From Bradyrhizobium sp. 132 (GTDB lineage: Bacteria > Pseudomonadota > Alphaproteobacteria > Rhizobiales > Xanthobacteraceae), in NCBI RefSeq assembly GCF_023074185.1, contig NZ_JADPKY010000094.1, forward strand, positions 124,001-188,000: 64,000 bases of DNA, read 5' to 3'. Each line of letters opens with the position of its first letter. The stretch's first letter is position 1. Shown in pieces: positions 1-8,979 of the stretch. Under the pieces are notes generated by a model. That model was not told the origin of the DNA. It made no database searches and saw only the letters and a program-made list of their open reading frames with translations. The translations under genes were made by a program, and so were the position numbers.

Positions 1-460
1 GGCGGGTGCCGACGGCGTGCTGATCTCGCATGGTGATGCGACGTCCGGCTATAGCCTCTACGTCAAGGACGGCCATCTCGTGCACGACCTCAACATCGGC
101 GGCAGTCACCAGATCGTCCGCTCGGAGCGCAAGGTGCCGTCAGGCGAGCGGCGGCTCGGCGTTCACGTTGAGCGTCTTGTGCGCAAGGAGCCGCCGGCCA
201 AGGGCTCGCGTACCGGCGTCACCGACTACACGCTCCTGATCGACGGTGAGAAGGCGGGATCGCTGCAGACCCAGCTCGGATTCCACACGCTGATTTCGTG
301 GTCCGGCCTCGACATCGGCCGCGACCGCGGCAGCCCGGTGTCGCATTACGAGGCGCCGTTCGAATTCGAAGGACGGCTCTCGCGCGTCAGCGTGACCATG
401 CACAACGACCAGAAGCTCGACGGCGACGCCGTCGGCAACGCGCAGATGGCTCGGCAGTAA
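1..460 (+). CDS. Arylsulfatase-like protein, C-terminal part (5'-truncated by window edge)
   Basis: The reading frame is already open at base 2 (A-G-A-D-G-V-L-I-S-H-G) and stops at 458-460, so only about 152 C-terminal residues are visible. The stretch GYSLYVKDGHLVHDLN followed by a beta-rich tail (LLIDGEKAG, FEFEGRLSRVSVTM) resembles the C-terminal accessory domain of bacterial arylsulfatases of the alkaline phosphatase superfamily. The catalytic formylglycine motif would lie upstream, outside the window, so activity and substrate cannot be judged. The GTG at 17 is internal to the frame and not a likely start. The gene converges on the minus-strand IalB-family gene, with a palindromic repeat between them. 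Confidence 0.6.
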   Translation, partial: AGADGVLISHGDATSGYSLYVKDGHLVHDLNIGGSHQIVRSERKVPSGERRLGVHVERLVRKEPPAKGSRTGVTDYTLLIDGEKAGSLQTQLGFHTLISWSGLDIGRDRGSPVSHYEAPFEFEGRLSRVSVTMHNDQKLDGDAVGNAQMARQ

Positions 461-494
461 CGGCAGGCTTGCGGGCTGCGAGAGCGCTCGGTCA

Positions 495-608
495 TCATGG
501 TTCGAGACGCCCGCCCTGGCGGGCTCCTCACCATGAGGGTTTGGGATTTGCCGCGCGCTGAAACTTCATCCTGAGGAGCCCGCGGAAGCGGGCGTCTCGA
601 AGGATGGG
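495..608. repeat. Paired palindromic intergenic repeat, type A copy 1
   Basis: Two arms, 501-538 and about 569-602, are inverted copies of one another: both contain TTCGAGACGC-type and CTCCTCA-type words, one on each strand. Each arm also holds its own small GC-rich dyad (GCCCGCC/GGCGGGC). It sits between two convergent genes, 35 bp after one stop codon and 43 bp after the other, where it could act as a bidirectional terminator. Similar copies lie at 17097-17191 and 54044-54150. Confidence 0.8.
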
Positions 609-651
609 CCGCAAGGAAAACTCCTGCGGCAATCGGCGAAAAAGAAGCGCG

Positions 652-1224
652 CTACTTGATCTTGTCGTAAGCGGCCGCGAAATCGCCGAGCGGCATCGGG
701 ATCGCAATCGTTTCCTTCGCCATGTTCTGGAAGGAGACCTTGAGCTGTTTGCCCGACCGCAAGGTCGCAAGCAGGTCCGGCGCGATCGGGGTCGAGGCGT
801 AGCAGCCGCGGTTCTCGCAGGTCTGGATGGGGAGATCGACCGTCTTGCCCTCGTCGACCTGGAGCTTGGCGCCGATGGGAAGGTTGAGGCCGAGCGGCAA
901 TTGCAGCAGCGCCACCGGTGTGCGGGTGTCGGGCGCAATGCGGATGTTGATCAGGACGATGGTCTGGCCGGTCTTGGTCAGCACCGCGTTCTGCTCCATC
1001 GCGCATTCGAGCGGCGCATCGCGGCTGACGCTGGTACAGCGCACGACCCAGCCGGCCTGCTGCGCCGGAGAGCCCTCAGCCTGCGGTTGCGTCGGAGCCG
1101 GTGCGGGCTGTGCCGCCGGGGCAGGGGGAGCTGCGTTCTTCTTGGCGCCCTGCTGGGCATACGCGGCACCCGTCGACAACAGGAGCGCGGCGGCAAGGGC
1201 GGCAAGTCTGGATTGCATGGACAT
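652..1224 (-). CDS. Invasion-associated locus B (IalB) family secreted protein
   Basis: 190 residues. Residues 1-23 form a typical Sec signal peptide (MSMQ, then a hydrophobic Ala/Leu run, AYA-Q cleavage). A Pro/Ala-rich linker at about 24-55 follows, then a compact domain with WVVRCTSV, LECAMEQ, and CENRGCYAS near residue 135. The four Cys residues suggest disulfides in the periplasm. The order of WxxxC, ECxMxQ and Cx4CxA matches the IalB family, which is widespread in Rhizobiales. In Bartonella IalB is linked to erythrocyte invasion; in soil rhizobia the role is unknown. It is monocistronic on the minus strand, with the RND efflux genes about 70 bp upstream on the same strand. Confidence 0.85.
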   Translation of the reverse strand: MSMQSRLAALAAALLLSTGAAYAQQGAKKNAAPPAPAAQPAPAPTQPQAEGSPAQQAGWVVRCTSVSRDAPLECAMEQNAVLTKTGQTIVLINIRIAPDTRTPVALLQLPLGLNLPIGAKLQVDEGKTVDLPIQTCENRGCYASTPIAPDLLATLRSGKQLKVSFQNMAKETIAIPMPLGDFAAAYDKIK

Positions 1225-1293
1225 GGCAAAACCGCGTTGGCGTGAACCGGGGTCTCGCTCGCTGTAGCGTCGCCAGGCGCGCGGTGCAAGCTG

Positions 1294-4200
1294 CTACTCG
1301 GCAGCTTCCTTAACGGTGCCGTGCGCGATCGTCTCGTCGCCTTCGCCGTCACCCTTACGGCCCCAACCCGAGAACCAGTTGTTGAGCTCGTCGAGATAGA
1401 GATAGACGACCGGGGTGGTGAACAGCGTCAGCGCCTGGCTGACGATCAGGCCGCCGACCATGGCGTAGCCGAGCGGCTGGCGGATCTCGGCGCCGGTGCC
1501 GTGACTGAGCATCAGCGGCACGCCGCCGAGCAGGGCAGCCATCGTCGTCATCATGATCGGACGGAAGCGCAACAGCGCTGCCTGCCGGATCGATTCCGCC
1601 GGCGTCTTGTGCTCGTCGCGCTCCGCGGCGATGGCGAAGTCCACCATCATGATGCCGTTCTTCTTCACGATGCCGATCAGCAGAATAATGCCGATCAAAG
1701 CAATGAGGCTGAACTCGAAACCGGCCGCCATCAGGATCGCGAGCGCGCCGACGCCGGCCGAGGGCAGGGTCGAGAGAATCGTGATCGGATGGATGTAGCT
1801 CTCGTAGAGGATGCCGAGGATCAGATAGACCACGACCAGCGCCGCGAGGATCAGGAGCGGCACGGTGCCCAGCGACTGCTGGAACGCCTGTGCCGTGCCT
1901 TGGAAGCTCGAATTGAGCGTTGGCGGCGCACCGAGATCGGCCATCGCCTTCTGCACGGCCTCCGTGGCCTGGCCGAGCGCGACGCCTTGGGCGAGGTTGA
2001 AGCTGATCGTGATCGCCGGGAACTGGCCCTGATGACTGATCGAGAGCGGGCGGACCGGATCGGTGCTCCAGGTCGCAAACGTCGACAGCGGCACCTGGTC
2101 CCCGGTCAGCGGCGATTTCAGATAGAGTTTGTTCAGGCTTTCGAGGCTGCCCTGCATCTCCGGGAGGATTTCCAGGATCACCTTGTAGGTGTTGAGCTGG
2201 GTGAAATACTGCGTGACCTGGCGCTGGCCGAAGGCGTCGTACAGCGTGTCGTCGATCAGCTGAGGCTGGATGCCGTAGCGCGCTGCGGTATCGCGGTTGA
2301 TCTTGAGCTGAACCGTGGTGCCTTTGGTCTGCTGGTCGGTCGCGACGTCGCGCAGTTGCGGCAACGTCTGCATCTTGGCGAGGATCTTCGGCGCCCAGTC
2401 GTTGAGCTCGGCCAGATCGGCGTCCTGCAACGTGAATTCGAACTGCGTGCGCGTCGGCCGGCCGCCGAGCCGGACGTCCTGGGCCGCCTGCATGTAGAGA
2501 CGGGCGCCCGACACCTTCTCGAGCTGGGGACGCAGCCGCGCGATGATCTGCTGCGCCGAGGTAGTGCGGACGCCGAGCGGCTTCAGCGTGATGAACATGT
2601 TGCCGTTGTTGCCGGCGCGGCCGCTGCCGCCGATGTTCATCGCGATGGTTGCGACGTCGGGATCGTCCATCACGATCTTGCCGAGCTCGACCTGGCGGCG
2701 CTGCATCTCCGCGAACGAGATGTCCTGGGAGGCTTCCGAGGTCGCGGTGATCAGGCCGACGTCCTGCTGCGGGAAGAACCCTTTCGGGATCAGGACGAAC
2801 AGGTAGACCGACAAAGCAAGGGTCGCGAAAAAGATCGCGAGCGTCGTGCGGCGCCAGGCCAGTGCATGGTCGAGCACCCATTCGTAGCCGCGCAGCATCG
2901 CATCGAAGCCGCGCTCGCTCCACTGGTAGAACTTGCCGTGGGTCACCTCGCCCTGGGCGCGCAGGAAGCGCGAGGCCATCATCGGCGTCAGGGTCAGCGA
3001 CACGAACATCGAGACGAAGATCGTCATCGCCAGCACGACGGCGAATTCGCGGAACAGGCGCCCGATGATGCCGCCCATCAGCAGCAGCGGAATCAGCACC
3101 GCGACCAGCGAGATACTGATCGACACGATGGTGAAGCCGATTTCCTTGGAGCCCTTGAAGGCGGCCGCCATCGGCGATTCGCCTTCCTCGATGTAGCGGG
3201 TGATGTTCTCGAGCATCACGATGGCGTCGTCGACGACGAAGCCGACCGCGATGGTGAGCGCCATCAGCGACAGATTGTCGAGCGAATAGCCGACCACCCA
3301 CATCAACGCGCACGCGCCCAGCAGCGCCAAGGGAACCGTAATGGTGGGAATGACGGTCGCCCAGAAACTGCGCAGGAAAATGAAGATGACCATGACCACC
3401 AGCGCAATGGTCAGCAACAGCGTGAACTGGACGTCCTCGACGGCGGCGCGGATGGTCGTGGTGCGGTCGCTGATGAGCTCGATCTTGATCGCGGGCGGTA
3501 TCGCGGCCACGAGGCGAGGCAGGGTGGCCTTGATCCGGTCGACGGTCTCGATGACGTTGGCACCCGGCTGCTTGAATATCACCAGGAACACGCCGCGCTT
3601 GCCATTGGCCCAGGCCGCCTGCTTGGCGTCTTCAGCGCCGCTGACCGCCTGGCCGATGTCGCGGATTCGCAAGGGACCGCCATTGCGATAGGCGATGATG
3701 ACGTCGTTCCAGTCCTTGGCCTGGGTCAGCTGGTCGTTGGCGTAGATCGTGTAGGCGCGCTTCGGGCCGTCGATATTGCCTTTCGGGCTGTCGACCGTGG
3801 TGATCGCGATCTGGCTGCGCACGTCCTCCATCGACAGGCCCTTGGCGACGAGTTTCGCCGGATCGATCTGGATGCGGATGGACGGTTTCTGCTGGCCGCC
3901 GATGAACACCTGCGCGACGCCCGAGAGCTGGCTGATCTGCTGGGCGAGCTGGGCATCGACCGCATCGCTGACGCTGGTCAGCGGCAATGTCTCGGAGGTC
4001 GCCGACAGCAGCAGGATCGGCGCGTCGGCCGGGTTGACCTTGCGGTAGGTGGGCGGCGAGGGCAAATTCTTCGGCAGCTGGCCGCTCGCGGCATTGATGG
4101 CGCCCTGCACGTCATTGGCGGCGCCGTCGATGCTGCGGTTGAGGTCGAACTGGATCGTGATCGACGCGGTGCCCAGATAGCTCGTCGAGGTCATCTGGGC

Positions 4201-4440
4201 GATGCCCGGGATCTGGGCGAATTGCCGTTCGAGCGGCTGGGCCACCGACGAGGCCATGGTCTCCGGGCTGCCGCCCGGCAGATTGGCGGTGATCTGGATG
4301 GTCGGGAAGTCCACCTGCGGCAGTGGCGCGACCGGCAGCAGGGGATAGGCGACGAGACCGACGAAGAGAATGCCGGCCATCAGCAGCGAGGTGCCGATGG
4401 GATAACGGATGAAAGGTGCCGAAATCCCTCCCGCGTTCAT
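1294..4440 (-). CDS. RND multidrug efflux permease (MdtB/MuxB-like, HAE1 family)
   Basis: 1048 residues, the normal length of a full inner-membrane RND pump. The N-terminus (FIRYPIGTSLLMAGI, then LPVAPLPQVDFPTIQ) and the porter-domain signature PGGSPETMASSVAQPLERQ are typical of the MdtB/MdtC branch. The TM4 proton-relay acidic pair is visible in GFVVDDAIVMLENI, and TM10 has the relay Lys in LIGIVKKNGIMMVDFA. Twelve hydrophobic segments flank two large periplasmic loops. The start overlaps the stop of the adaptor gene (4437-4440, ATGA type), so the two are translationally coupled. No outer-membrane factor gene is nearby, so an unlinked TolC-type protein must complete the pump. The substrate is not deducible. 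Confidence 0.93.
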   Translation of the reverse strand: MNAGGISAPFIRYPIGTSLLMAGILFVGLVAYPLLPVAPLPQVDFPTIQITANLPGGSPETMASSVAQPLERQFAQIPGIAQMTSTSYLGTASITIQFDLNRSIDGAANDVQGAINAASGQLPKNLPSPPTYRKVNPADAPILLLSATSETLPLTSVSDAVDAQLAQQISQLSGVAQVFIGGQQKPSIRIQIDPAKLVAKGLSMEDVRSQIAITTVDSPKGNIDGPKRAYTIYANDQLTQAKDWNDVIIAYRNGGPLRIRDIGQAVSGAEDAKQAAWANGKRGVFLVIFKQPGANVIETVDRIKATLPRLVAAIPPAIKIELISDRTTTIRAAVEDVQFTLLLTIALVVMVIFIFLRSFWATVIPTITVPLALLGACALMWVVGYSLDNLSLMALTIAVGFVVDDAIVMLENITRYIEEGESPMAAAFKGSKEIGFTIVSISISLVAVLIPLLLMGGIIGRLFREFAVVLAMTIFVSMFVSLTLTPMMASRFLRAQGEVTHGKFYQWSERGFDAMLRGYEWVLDHALAWRRTTLAIFFATLALSVYLFVLIPKGFFPQQDVGLITATSEASQDISFAEMQRRQVELGKIVMDDPDVATIAMNIGGSGRAGNNGNMFITLKPLGVRTTSAQQIIARLRPQLEKVSGARLYMQAAQDVRLGGRPTRTQFEFTLQDADLAELNDWAPKILAKMQTLPQLRDVATDQQTKGTTVQLKINRDTAARYGIQPQLIDDTLYDAFGQRQVTQYFTQLNTYKVILEILPEMQGSLESLNKLYLKSPLTGDQVPLSTFATWSTDPVRPLSISHQGQFPAITISFNLAQGVALGQATEAVQKAMADLGAPPTLNSSFQGTAQAFQQSLGTVPLLILAALVVVYLILGILYESYIHPITILSTLPSAGVGALAILMAAGFEFSLIALIGIILLIGIVKKNGIMMVDFAIAAERDEHKTPAESIRQAALLRFRPIMMTTMAALLGGVPLMLSHGTGAEIRQPLGYAMVGGLIVSQALTLFTTPVVYLYLDELNNWFSGWGRKGDGEGDETIAHGTVKEAAE

Positions 4441-5609
4441 TCCTGTCGAACCTTGTTCTGGGCCGGATCCGTACTCGCCACGGCCGTGGAGACGAGGCTT
4501 CCCGGCTGGACCTTGAATTGGCCGCCGGTAATCACTTGTTGCCCGGGCGTCAGCCCTTCGTCGATGACCGAACGCCCGTCGATGCCGTAGCTGACCTTGA
4601 TCTTGTGCATCTCGGCCTTGTTGTCCTGATTGACGGTATAGGCATAGAGGCCGTTGGTGGAGTGCTGGACCGCGTCATCGGGAACGACGGTCGCATCTTT
4701 CAAGGTGCGCACCAGAAGGCGCGTCGACACCGACTGCCCGGGCCACAGCGCGTGGTCCTTATTGTCGAACACCGCCTTGAGCCGGATCGTCCCGCTGCTC
4801 GTGTCGACCTGGTTGTTGATGACCGCGAGCTTGCCCTCGGCCAGCGTCTTCTTGCCGTCGGTGGTGAAAGCGATCACCTTGAGCGCGCCGGCCTTCTGGC
4901 CCTCGCTGATATAGGGAAGCTGATCCTCCGGCGCCGTGAAGATCACCGAGATCGGCTCGACCTGCGATATTGTGACGATGCCGGTCTGCGTCGAGGCGTT
5001 GACGATGTTGCCCACGTCGACCTGGCGCAGGCCCGCGACGCCGGTGATCGGTGCCTTGACCTGGGTGTAGTCGAGCTGGGTCTGGGCGTTGGAGATTGCG
5101 GCATCGTCGGCGGCGATCTGCGCAGTGAGCTGGGCGACCGTTGAGCGCTGGGTGTCGACCCGCTGTGCGGTGGCGAATTCGCCGAGCTTCATGGCGCGCT
5201 GGAGCTCGAGATTGGCGTTGGCCAGATTCGCCTCGTCCTGCGCCTTCTTGGCCTTGGCCTGATCGAGCGTGGCTTGATAGGGACGGGGATCGATCGAGAC
5301 GAGAAGCTCGTCCTGCTTGACGATCTGGCCTTCGGTGAAGGCGATCTTGTCGATCTGGCCATCCACCCGCGTCCGGACTTGTACGGTGTTGAAGCCCGCA
5401 ACCGTGCCCAGACCGGTCAGGTAGACCGGGAAGTCGACCTTCTGGACCGGCGAAACACTCACAAGGATGGCGGGCGGGCGCTGCGGACCCTTCTGTGCGG
5501 TCTGGGTTTTTGCGGCGTCGGACGAGCCGAATTTGTGCCAACCATAGTAACCCGCGGAGGCCACGGCCGCGATGATCAGAATCCAGAGGATCGGCCGGGA
5601 CTTTTTCAT
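4437..5609 (-). CDS. RND efflux periplasmic adaptor (MdtA-like membrane fusion protein)
   Basis: 390 residues. A short cytoplasmic start (MKKSRP) is followed by a single TM or signal segment (ILWILIIAAVASAGYYG). Next come a split lipoyl/barrel-sandwich domain (TRVDGQIDKIAFTEGQIVKQ and APITGVAGLRQVDVGNIV), a coiled-coil hairpin at about residues 110-180 (QATLDQAKAKKAQDEANLANA onward), a beta-barrel and a membrane-proximal domain ending in LTPGQQVITGGQFKVQPG. This order matches MdtA/AcrA adaptors. It is the first gene of a two-gene minus-strand operon with the RND permease, and the 380 bp upstream should hold its promoter. No regulator is adjacent. Confidence 0.92.
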   Translation of the reverse strand: MKKSRPILWILIIAAVASAGYYGWHKFGSSDAAKTQTAQKGPQRPPAILVSVSPVQKVDFPVYLTGLGTVAGFNTVQVRTRVDGQIDKIAFTEGQIVKQDELLVSIDPRPYQATLDQAKAKKAQDEANLANANLELQRAMKLGEFATAQRVDTQRSTVAQLTAQIAADDAAISNAQTQLDYTQVKAPITGVAGLRQVDVGNIVNASTQTGIVTISQVEPISVIFTAPEDQLPYISEGQKAGALKVIAFTTDGKKTLAEGKLAVINNQVDTSSGTIRLKAVFDNKDHALWPGQSVSTRLLVRTLKDATVVPDDAVQHSTNGLYAYTVNQDNKAEMHKIKVSYGIDGRSVIDEGLTPGQQVITGGQFKVQPGSLVSTAVASTDPAQNKVRQE

Positions 5610-5989
5610 ATCGTCTCGTGTCGGCTCTCGTGCCCTAAGCTACGAATTATGAGGGCAATCATTGGGTTCCAAGGCGCCTGTATAATACACGCCAAGTTCC
5701 AGAGTAAACAGCACTATCGGTTGAGAATCCTAAACAATTGGAAAGCTTTGCACTGTCTAGGCAGCTCCGTGCCGCTACGGTGTGCAGCACTGCATTTTCC
5801 CGGCGTGAACGATCAGCGTGCAAACTTTGTGCAATGCTCGAAAGCGGTGTGCGCCGCGCTGAATGGCGCCGCGCAGAGCCGCCGGCGCGGACGCTTTACA
5901 AGAACGGTTCTAAACCGTGCAGAGGCCGTTTCGGTTGTCAGGAAAATCGGCATCGTTCATATCGGCCCCGCCACCAGAGGGAGCGCAGG
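5610..5989. other. 380-bp intergenic region between divergent genes
   Basis: The region is AT-richer than its surroundings, with no credible ORF of its own. It must hold the promoter of the minus-strand RND operon and of the plus-strand small gene at 5990. A minus-strand stretch containing TATTATACA (about 5679-5687) could be part of a -10 element, but no good -35 partner was found. The only clear motif is the TTTAGAA-type box at 5895-5914, listed separately. Confidence 0.5.
5895..5914 (-). promoter_or_regulatory. TTTAGAA-type box, single reverse copy
   Basis: Read on the minus strand this is TTTAGAACCGTTCTTGTAAA. Its TTTAGAA-N3-TTC core is the same half-site that repeats upstream of both TonB receptors, and here the dyad is better (TTTAGAA against TTCTTGT). 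It lies 75 bp upstream of the small gene at 5990. By analogy it may bind the same iron-responsive regulator, but one site alone is weak evidence. Confidence 0.4.
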
Positions 5990-6229
5990 ATGGACGAGCT
6001 GAACGGCAAGCTGATCGCGTGTCAGATTCTGATCACGGGACTGATCGCACGCGTTGCCAACGAGCAGCGTGATCCCCTGCGCTTCCTCACGGACTTCCGC
6101 GACGAGATCAAAGCCGTCGTCAACGGCGTCAACATCGCCGGCATGGACGATAGTGATCGCGTGCGCGCCGTGGCGCAGAAGACCATCGACGAATTGTTCT
6201 CGCTGATGAAGCCGCCGAGCAGCGATTGA
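5990..6229 (+). CDS. Small conserved-looking hypothetical protein, 79 aa
   Basis: The frame stays open from 5738, but the likely start is the ATG at 5990, preceded by AGAGGGAGCGCAGG, a good ribosome-binding site. The 79-residue product (MDELNGKLIACQILITGLI to MKPPSSD) is predicted to be mostly helical. It has an amphipathic first helix, a polar middle (RDPLRFLTDFRDEIKAVV) and no signal peptide. Its codon use resembles that of the neighbouring real genes. I do not recognise the family. A TTTAGAA-type box lies 75 bp upstream and the iron-uptake cluster begins 230 bp downstream, so a link to iron-responsive expression is possible but not shown. Confidence 0.6.
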   Translation: MDELNGKLIACQILITGLIARVANEQRDPLRFLTDFRDEIKAVVNGVNIAGMDDSDRVRAVAQKTIDELFSLMKPPSSD

Positions 6230-6294
6230 GCTGCAACACGCGACCGTGTGGAGCAAGATGCGTGCAGATCAACTGCATCACTATGTCGCGCGGA

Positions 6295-6335
6295 TTTAGA
6301 TCGATTACAAAGCTCGATTTTAGAATCGATTTGAA
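6295..6335 (+). promoter_or_regulatory. Two TTTAGAA-type boxes upstream of first TonB receptor
   Basis: Two 17-bp boxes are seen: TTTAGATCGATTACAAA at 6295-6311 and TTTAGAATCGATTTGAA at 6319-6335, 24 bp apart start to start. Each is an imperfect dyad (TTTxxAA-N3-xTxxxAA). The second ends 37 bp before the -35 hexamer. The same arrangement recurs at 8980-9054. AT-rich TTTAGAA dyads recall the iron control elements bound by Irr in Rhizobiales; placement upstream of -35 would suit an activator. The regulator's identity is inference. Confidence 0.6.
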
Positions 6336-6372
6336 CTGGACCATTTCAAGTGATCGAACGGATCACACTGCA

Positions 6373-6401
6373 TTGACCCGCATTTTCTCGATCGATAGCA
6401 C
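6373..6401 (+). promoter_or_regulatory. Predicted promoter of first TonB receptor
   Basis: TTGACC at 6373-6378, a 17-bp spacer, then TAGCAC at 6396-6401, 59 bp before the ATG at 6461. The -35 is near consensus and the -10 is weak, as expected of an activated promoter. Exactly the same hexamers and spacing occur at 9091-9119 before the second receptor, although most of the flanking bases differ. Confidence 0.6.
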
Positions 6402-6460
6402 CGGCCCATCGTTCATCGCGCATGTTGCGGATCGATGAATTCAAGATGGGGTGCGTTGGG

Positions 6461-8869
6461 ATGGAGCTGGCAGTTGTGCCGCGATCGTTGCGTTCGATCG
6501 CAGGGGGGCATTCGGTTGAGAACAAGTTCGATGGGCATTCTGGCAAGGCGGTTTCTGCCGTTGCCGGATTGATCGCGGTGGCGTCGGTGTCGAGCGGCGC
6601 AGAGGCGCAGCAGTCGAACCTGCCGCCGGTGACGGTCGACGCTCCCGTCGCGCGTCCGCGTCCCGCGGTTTCGAAGCCGACGCCGGATCAGGTCCGCGCG
6701 CGCAATGCGCTTCGGCGCGCCGCGCAGCGGCAGCAGGCGGCGCAGCAGACCGCGCCCACGGTCCCGGCCGGCGAAGTCGATCGCAATCCCTATTCCGATC
6801 CGGCGGCGCCCTACAAGGTCGACCACGTCCAGGCCTCCGGCAAGTTTCCCGAGCCGATGCTGAACACGCCGAAGACCATCACGGTGCTCAGCAAGGAAGT
6901 GCTCGAGGACAAGAATGCCACGACGCTGAAGGAGATCGGCCGTTCGACCGCCGGCGTGACGCTGGGATCGGGTGAGGGCGGCAACGCCTTCGGCGACCGC
7001 TTCTTCATCCGCGGCTTCGACGCGCGAAACGACGTCTTCATCGACGGCATCCGCGATCCCGCGGTCTCGATCCGCGAGAACTTCTTCACCGAGCAGATCG
7101 AGATTCTGCGCGGGCCAGCCTCGTCCTATGCCGGCCGCGGCACCGCCGGCGGCGCCATCAACATCGTCACCAAGCAGGCCGGCGACACCAACTTCAAGCG
7201 CATGGATACCGAGTTCGGCACCGACAGGACCAAGCGCGTCACGATCGATGTCAACCAGGTGATCGATCCGACCTTCTCGGTGCGCACCGGCGGCATGTTC
7301 CAGGATGCCAACGTCGCCGGCCGCGACTACGTCACCGACAATCGCTGGGGCAGTTTCACCTCGACCAAGTACACCCCGACCAGCGACATCAAGATCACCA
7401 CGAACTACGTCCATACCGATCTCAGCGGCCTGCCGGATTTCGGCGTGCCTTATTACAAGAAGGGTAACGTGCCGGTGACGTCCGCCGGCATTCCGCGTGG
7501 AAACTGGTACGGCTTCCTCAACCGCGACTTCCAGACCGCGCGGCAGGATTTCGGCACCGGCACGATCGAGTACGAGGTCAACGAGGCCATCACGCTGAGC
7601 AGCAAAGTGCGCGGCGAGCACTCGCTGCTGAACTACATCGGCACGCTGCCGCAGAACCCGAATACGACCAGCCCCAATCCCTTGCTCTGGACCACGACGG
7701 CCAGCGCGCAGAGCCGGCTGCAGAACGTGGACGTGTGGGCCAACCAGAATGAGGCCACGTTCAAGCTCGACACCGGCGGGGTGAAGCACACTGCGGTATT
7801 CGGCGTGGAATATGCGAACGAGAACATCTCGATCGACCGTTACGCCGGCCTCGCGTCGGAATTGGCCGGCAGCGCCTTCACCAGCACCGGCGCCGTTACA
7901 GGGGTCAATCTCTATTCCCCCCAGTACACCAACATTCCGTTCGGATCGCCGTCGTTGACCGGAAACCCGACGCGCTATGGTGTCAACACCAGCAGCGTGT
8001 ACGTCATGGATACCACCAACTGGCAGGACACGATCATCGTCAATGGCGGCATCCGTTACGACGGCTACAACATGAGCTCGTCGACCAACTCGCCGAATTA
8101 CCTGAAAATGAACGCCGACCTCGTCAATTACAACGTCGGCCTGGTCTACAAGCCGACGTCGATCGGCAGCGTCTATGCGGCCTATGCGACCTCGGCCAAT
8201 CCGTTCGGCTCGGAGCTTGACGCGACCGGCACCGACTACGGTGGCGTTCCGGCCAACACGGCCATCCTGCTCGGGCCCGAGCGCAACAAGGCGGCCGAAC
8301 TCGGCACCAAATGGGAGCTGGCGGATCGTCACCTGCTGGTCAGCGCTGCGCTGTTCCAGACCACGAAGGACAATGCGCGCGAGACAAACGCCGCGGGCCT
8401 GCTCACGTCGAACGCTGCCTACCGCATCCAGGGCATCGACATCGAGGCCGAGGGCAAGATCACCGATCGCTGGAGCATCTTCGGCGGTATCGTGCTGATG
8501 CAGTCGAAGGTCACGCAGAGCAACATCGCCTCCAACCTCGGCCTGCAGCTCGCCAACGTCGCGCACCAGTCGTTCAGCATGCTGACCAAGTACAAGTTCG
8601 ATGGCGGCTGGGAGCTGGGCGGGCAGGCGGTGTACCGCTCGAAAGTCTATGGCGGCACGTTCGCGGCCAATACCGGCAACGAGCTCCCGAGCTACTGGCG
8701 CTTCGACGCGTTCGTCGAGAAAAAGATCGACAAGAACTGGACCATGAAGTTCTACGCGCAGAATCTCACCAACAAGCTCTACTACGATACGCTCTACCGC
8801 AGCGCCGTGCCGTTCGTGGCGGTCGCGCCGGGCCGGGCATTCTATCTCGTGACGACGGCGAAGTTCTGA
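6461..8869 (+). CDS. TonB-dependent siderophore receptor 1 (Fiu-like, catecholate type)
   Basis: 802 residues from the ATG at 6461. This start aligns residue for residue with the paralogue downstream (PRSLR at the same place) and fits the promoter; ATGs at 6422 and 6446 are alternatives. A signal peptide ends near ASVSSGAEAQQ, followed by the TonB box LPPVTVDAP and a Pro/Arg-rich linker. The plug domain contains NTPKTITVLSKEVLED, DRFFIRGFDARNDVFIDGIRD, QIEILRGPASSYAGRG and GGAINIVTKQ. A 22-strand-type barrel follows, ending in GRAFYLVTTAKF with a terminal aromatic residue. It belongs to the TonB-dependent siderophore receptor family, catecholate branch. The actual siderophore is unknown. Confidence 0.92.
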   Translation: MELAVVPRSLRSIAGGHSVENKFDGHSGKAVSAVAGLIAVASVSSGAEAQQSNLPPVTVDAPVARPRPAVSKPTPDQVRARNALRRAAQRQQAAQQTAPTVPAGEVDRNPYSDPAAPYKVDHVQASGKFPEPMLNTPKTITVLSKEVLEDKNATTLKEIGRSTAGVTLGSGEGGNAFGDRFFIRGFDARNDVFIDGIRDPAVSIRENFFTEQIEILRGPASSYAGRGTAGGAINIVTKQAGDTNFKRMDTEFGTDRTKRVTIDVNQVIDPTFSVRTGGMFQDANVAGRDYVTDNRWGSFTSTKYTPTSDIKITTNYVHTDLSGLPDFGVPYYKKGNVPVTSAGIPRGNWYGFLNRDFQTARQDFGTGTIEYEVNEAITLSSKVRGEHSLLNYIGTLPQNPNTTSPNPLLWTTTASAQSRLQNVDVWANQNEATFKLDTGGVKHTAVFGVEYANENISIDRYAGLASELAGSAFTSTGAVTGVNLYSPQYTNIPFGSPSLTGNPTRYGVNTSSVYVMDTTNWQDTIIVNGGIRYDGYNMSSSTNSPNYLKMNADLVNYNVGLVYKPTSIGSVYAAYATSANPFGSELDATGTDYGGVPANTAILLGPERNKAAELGTKWELADRHLLVSAALFQTTKDNARETNAAGLLTSNAAYRIQGIDIEAEGKITDRWSIFGGIVLMQSKVTQSNIASNLGLQLANVAHQSFSMLTKYKFDGGWELGGQAVYRSKVYGGTFAANTGNELPSYWRFDAFVEKKIDKNWTMKFYAQNLTNKLYYDTLYRSAVPFVAVAPGRAFYLVTTAKF

Positions 8870-8887
8870 TTTCGCCTATCCAAGGCT

Positions 8888-8913
8888 GGGATGTCCGCCA
8901 TGGCGGGCATCCC
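8888..8913 (+). terminator. Hairpin after first TonB receptor
   Basis: An 11-bp stem, GGGATGTCCGC against GCGGGCATCCC (one G-U pair), with a CATG loop, begins 19 bp after the receptor stop codon. It is not followed by a T-run, so it may be a Rho-dependent end, a processing barrier or a stability element. It separates receptor 1 from the independent promoter of receptor 2. Confidence 0.5.
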
Positions 8914-8979
8914 TCCACCTTCCGCATCCGATGGTGAGAGTGCGTGCCACCGGTGTCCGAGGGACAAAATCGGCATCAG

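Noticed and set aside
1321..4590. 1089-codon open frame on the plus strand opposite the RND pump gene
   Set aside because: It is antisense to a gene with clear RND motifs. Its product is rich in Arg, Asp, Gly and Gln with no recognisable domain, as expected of high-GC shadow frames. The same applies to the long frames opposite the receptor genes, the lysR-mmsA cluster and others.
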